From the NCBI RefSeq assembly GCF_006170445.1, contig NZ_VCNA01000009.1, positions 227,887 through 291,886 on the forward strand: a stretch of DNA of 64,000 bases, read 5' to 3'. Below are positions 61,725-64,000 of the stretch, piece after piece; the stretch's first letter is position 1; each line of letters starts with the position of its first letter. The stretch comes from Brevibacillus dissolubilis (lineage in GTDB: Bacteria; Bacillota; Bacilli; Brevibacillales; Brevibacillaceae). The position numbers and the translations under genes were made by a program. The notes under the pieces are model-generated. The model saw only the letters and a list, made by a program, of their open reading frames with translations. It made no database searches and was not told where the DNA came from.

Positions 61725-62357
61725 ATGAGCCAGTCCTTACAATCCATTTTAAAAGAACGCCGTTCCGCCAATAATTTTCTCCCCGATGTTGTCATCCCTG
61801 CCAGTGAATTTGATGAAATTTTCAAATTAGTCAAATTAGCCCCGTCTGCTTTTAACCTGCAACATACCCACTATGTAGTCATCACGGACAAAGAACAGAA
61901 GGAACAGATAAAAGCAGCCGCCTTCTACCAACATAAAGTCACCACATCGTCCGCCGTGATCGTTGTCCTAGGTGACAAACTCGCCTACCAACAAGCCGAG
62001 AAAATCTACAGAGGCTTCCTCGACCTCGGCATCATGGATCAGCCATCCTTCGACTCCACCATCCAATCCATCTATGCCATGTACCAAGGTCGCGGCGAAG
62101 ACTTCCAAAAAGAAGAAGCCATCCGCAACGCCTCCCTCTCCGCCATGCAACTCATGTTGGTCGCCAAAGACCGCGGCTGGGACACTTGCCCTATGATCGG
62201 TTTCGACCCAGACGCCCTGCACAAAGTAGTCAATATCCCTGATCAATACATCCCCGTCATGCTGATCACCATCGGAAAAGAAGATACCAACAACCGCCGT
62301 CCACGCGGCTACCGCAAACCAAACGGCGAGTTCGTCACCCACGGATTCTTCAGCTAA
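61725..62357 (+). CDS. Nitroreductase family protein
   Basis: 210-aa FMN-dependent oxidoreductase of the NfsB/YodC/MhqN group, which reduces quinones or nitro compounds. Front: LQSILKERRSANNFLPDVVIPASEFDEIFKLVKLAPSAFNLQ, where RRSANNF and PSAFNLQ bind FMN. Later parts are SLSAMQLMLVAKDRGWDTCPMIGFDPDALHK and NRRPRGYRKP. ATG 61725 has AGGGAGGT. In B. subtilis mhqN lies in the MhqR regulon; here the MarR operator boxes lie elsewhere and none is seen before this gene. Confidence 0.92.
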   Translation: MSQSLQSILKERRSANNFLPDVVIPASEFDEIFKLVKLAPSAFNLQHTHYVVITDKEQKEQIKAAAFYQHKVTTSSAVIVVLGDKLAYQQAEKIYRGFLDLGIMDQPSFDSTIQSIYAMYQGRGEDFQKEEAIRNASLSAMQLMLVAKDRGWDTCPMIGFDPDALHKVVNIPDQYIPVMLITIGKEDTNNRRPRGYRKPNGEFVTHGFFS

Positions 62358-62376
62358 ACCGCCACCCCCCCAACGC

Positions 62377-62412
62377 AAAAAGACTTCCCACAATCAAACG
62401 GGAAGTCTTTCC
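62377..62412. terminator. Bidirectional terminator between nitroreductase and esterase-family genes
   Basis: AAAAAGACTTCCC and GGGAAGTCTTT pair across a 10-nt loop; strong T-run on the minus strand, weaker on plus. Confidence 0.83.
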
Positions 62413-62453
62413 CCTATCCTCTTCCACAGCTACAATCGCTCCTATGTCAGGCT

Positions 62454-63734
62454 CTACGCAAACACCTCTTCTACCACGACTGGCTCCAACGCCTTCGTCT
62501 CGTCAATATATACGAAAGCATCATACCGTCTGGACATCTGGGATGGAACATAATTGCCCCACTCATTCTCCGGATGATAAACCACACCGATCGCCCGATG
62601 CCCGATAGTCTGTTCAAAAACAGGCTGATTCTGATCAAAAATCAGGATCTGATCATAATCCCCCGCTTTATGCATCGCATCCTCCCAACTGCCTGCCTCT
62701 GCGGAGGGTACTTTCATTACCTCCATCGGTGCGGCCCACTCTCTCCCCGCAATCACGGTTCCCCGATGTGTACCAAATCCCACCGCAAATACATTCTCCT
62801 CTCCCTGCTGCTCACGGACAAGTTGACCGACATTGACCATACCAGCACGCCGCATATCGGTCGCCCGAGCATCCCCGATATGTGTATTATGCTCCCAAAC
62901 AATAGCCTTCGCGCCACTCCCATGAAACTTCATCAGTCGGTTTAACACCTCAACCATATGATGATCCCTGATATTCCAGGAATCAGGACCACCTCTCACC
63001 ATCGACCGATAATACCGTTCCGCATTCACGGCCACCAAGGCATTCAATTCCGCGCTGAGAGAAGCCTCTGAGTCCTGATCATACTTCTGGCGTTTTTCCT
63101 GCAGTTCCTTGAGCAACTGCACCACTTCATCCTCACACGTAGAAGAAAAGTAAGCCGCCGACATCCCATACGTCTGCTCATCCCGTTCAAACGGCTCAAA
63201 GCACGAAAAAGCTTTTTTCGCCAGCTCCAGCTCCTTCGCCCCCGTCTTTTCCAGATGATGTATGATCTCTTCCATCGACTCCCACAGACTGTAGACATCC
63301 AGCCCGTAAAAACCGACTTTTTGTCCGTCAGGCCGCTTCTCATTGTGGTTCCTCATCCACTCTGCCAATTCGATAATCTCCCGGTTCGCCCACATCCATG
63401 TCGGCCACCGCTTAAACTCTTGAACCGCTTCCCGTCCCGTTCCTGCTGCATCAGGATACTGCTTACTGTAACGATTCACCTGGTAGCATGACGGCCAATC
63501 CCCTTCTACAGCAATAAACGAGAACCCTTTTTCTTCAATCAAACGCTTGGATATTTCGGCCCTCCACGTATAGAACTCCGAGGTCCCATGTGAAGCTTCC
63601 CCCAGCAACACATAGGGAGCATCCCCAATCGCTTCGAGCAGCACATCCAAATCCTTCGCCGACTCTAACCGTACCGCCTGATTTTTGATCTGCTCGATCA
63701 GCTGCCGTGTACTCATATCGTCTGAATCACTCAC
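62454..63734 (-). CDS. Erythromycin esterase family protein
   Basis: 426-aa EreA/EreB-like protein. Family motifs: LLGEASHGTSEFYTWRAEISKRLI (the first catalytic His), FSFIAVEGDWPSCYQVN, FKRWPTWMWANREI, HNTHIGDARATDMRRAGMVNVG (second His), and VGFGTHRGTVIAGREW. Such proteins hydrolyse macrolide lactones in resistance strains, but many chromosomal homologs have other esterase roles. GTG 63734 and ATG 63716 are both possible starts, neither with a strong ribosome site. No resistance genes or mobile element adjoin; the window next holds rRNA. Confidence 0.9.
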   Translation of the reverse strand: MSDSDDMSTRQLIEQIKNQAVRLESAKDLDVLLEAIGDAPYVLLGEASHGTSEFYTWRAEISKRLIEEKGFSFIAVEGDWPSCYQVNRYSKQYPDAAGTGREAVQEFKRWPTWMWANREIIELAEWMRNHNEKRPDGQKVGFYGLDVYSLWESMEEIIHHLEKTGAKELELAKKAFSCFEPFERDEQTYGMSAAYFSSTCEDEVVQLLKELQEKRQKYDQDSEASLSAELNALVAVNAERYYRSMVRGGPDSWNIRDHHMVEVLNRLMKFHGSGAKAIVWEHNTHIGDARATDMRRAGMVNVGQLVREQQGEENVFAVGFGTHRGTVIAGREWAAPMEVMKVPSAEAGSWEDAMHKAGDYDQILIFDQNQPVFEQTIGHRAIGVVYHPENEWGNYVPSQMSRRYDAFVYIDETKALEPVVVEEVFA

Positions 63735-63797
63735 TTCTTTGTGAAAGTTGTCTAGCTGTCAATTGACATGTAAAGTATCCCCTAATTATGAAAAAAT

Positions 63798-63829
63798 AAA
63801 AAAGACCCCCTGCAGAGGAGGTCTTTTTA
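63798..63829. terminator. Second terminator after the rRNA gene
   Basis: AAAAGACC.CC/AGGaGGTCTTTTT stem-loop with T-runs on both strands, downstream of the first rRNA terminator; also upstream of the esterase-family gene. Confidence 0.7.
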
Positions 63830-63835
63830 GGTATG

Positions 63836-63866
63836 AAAAAAGCCAGTCTGTCGTCGACCGGCTCCG
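63836..63866 (-). terminator. First terminator after the 23S rRNA gene
   Basis: On the minus strand AGCCGGTC/GACTGGCT (one G-U) with a 7-nt loop, followed by six Ts. About 40 nt after the end of 23S. Confidence 0.8.
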
Positions 63867-63904
63867 GTTGTTTCTTGAAAACTGGAAGCAAGCATGCAAG
63901 TAAT

Positions 63905-64000
63905 GTGGATAAGTCCTCGACCGATTAGTACTCGTCAGCTCCACGCGTTACCGCGCTTCCACACCGAGCCTATCAACCTCATCGTCTATGAGGGGTCTTA
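63905..64000 (-). rRNA. 23S ribosomal RNA gene (3' end, partial)
   Basis: Read on the minus strand: GAGGTTGATAGGCTCGGTGTGGAAG...GTGGAGCTGACGAGTACTAATCGGTCGAGGACTTATCC, the unmistakable 3' end of bacterial 23S rRNA. The rest lies off the right window edge. End placed at about 63905 by analogy with Bacillus (AGGACTTAACCA). No 5S gene follows; the region to the esterase-family gene holds two terminators. The rrn operon therefore points into this window and ends here. Confidence 0.93.

Overview
The window reads as chromosome of an endospore-forming member of the Bacillales, most like the Alicyclobacillaceae (Tumebacillus or a close relative). This is inferred from gene content and order, since no database search was possible. 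The core genes follow the Bacillus subtilis order dnaE-ytsJ-accD-accA-pfkA-pyk-(ytwI, ytvI)-citZ-icd-mdh-phoP-phoR-polA-mutM, nearly all on the minus strand. YtpI, YtoI, YtkL and YheA/YheB-type genes lie nearby, as do YheC/YheD spore-coat-type genes. Coding density is high, ribosome binding sites are strong (AGGAGG or AGGGGG type), and GTG or TTG starts are common.

Layout. 1-3255: DNA repair pair polA-mutM (mutM is cut by the window edge). 3377-7040: a GNAT acetyltransferase, an EamA permease, a 44-aa membrane protein, a 121-bp-period repeat, a secreted protein and a VanW-domain protein. 7145-10079: polyphosphate kinase and PhoU. 10335-18347: an operon for a 2267-aa secreted multidomain nuclease-like protein and a secreted GATase-like protein. 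18471-21468: lipoprotein-phoP-phoR. 21680-23941: a large toxin-like protein with an eCIS-type N-terminal motif and a PD-(D/E)xK-like C-terminus, sitting between phoPR and mdh. 24055-27545: citZ-icd-mdh. 27914-29915: YtvI-type permease, FxsA-type protein and a thioesterase. 29957-30344: a holin-like small toxin locus with features of a type I toxin-antitoxin system. 30460-37608: glycolysis, lipogenesis and malic enzyme genes (pyk, pfkA, accA, accD, a 60-aa gene, a FadR-type regulator, malic enzyme). 37743-41570: dnaE with an unusual disordered insert. 41759-47612: YtpI, pirin and its MarR regulator, YtoI, YtkL, YheA-like and CheX-like proteins. 47699-51119: an MFS exporter, then a two-gene ATPase plus PD-(D/E)xK nuclease pair that looks like a defence module. 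51345-57798: YheB-type DUF445 protein and four tandem YheC/YheD ATP-grasp paralogs. 57799-63734: a structured intergenic element, an HTH-TPR regulator, small unknowns, RidA, nitroreductase and an erythromycin-esterase-family protein. 63905-64000: the 3' end of a 23S rRNA gene on the minus strand, followed by two terminators and no 5S gene.

How the genes fit together. The centre of the window is a central-carbon block: glycolysis (pfkA, pyk), the tricarboxylic branch (citZ, icd, mdh), malate to pyruvate (malic enzyme) and acetyl-CoA to malonyl-CoA (accDA). A FadR-type regulator inside it has a plausible TGGT-N3-ACCA operator at the malic enzyme promoter. A phosphate theme (phoP, phoR, phoU, ppk) lies next to it. 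Accessory genes have been inserted where the B. subtilis order is otherwise continuous. The likeliest new biology is the eCIS-effector-like toxin, the ATPase-nuclease pair, the type I toxin locus with a 5'-3' pairing element, and the giant surface nuclease operon.
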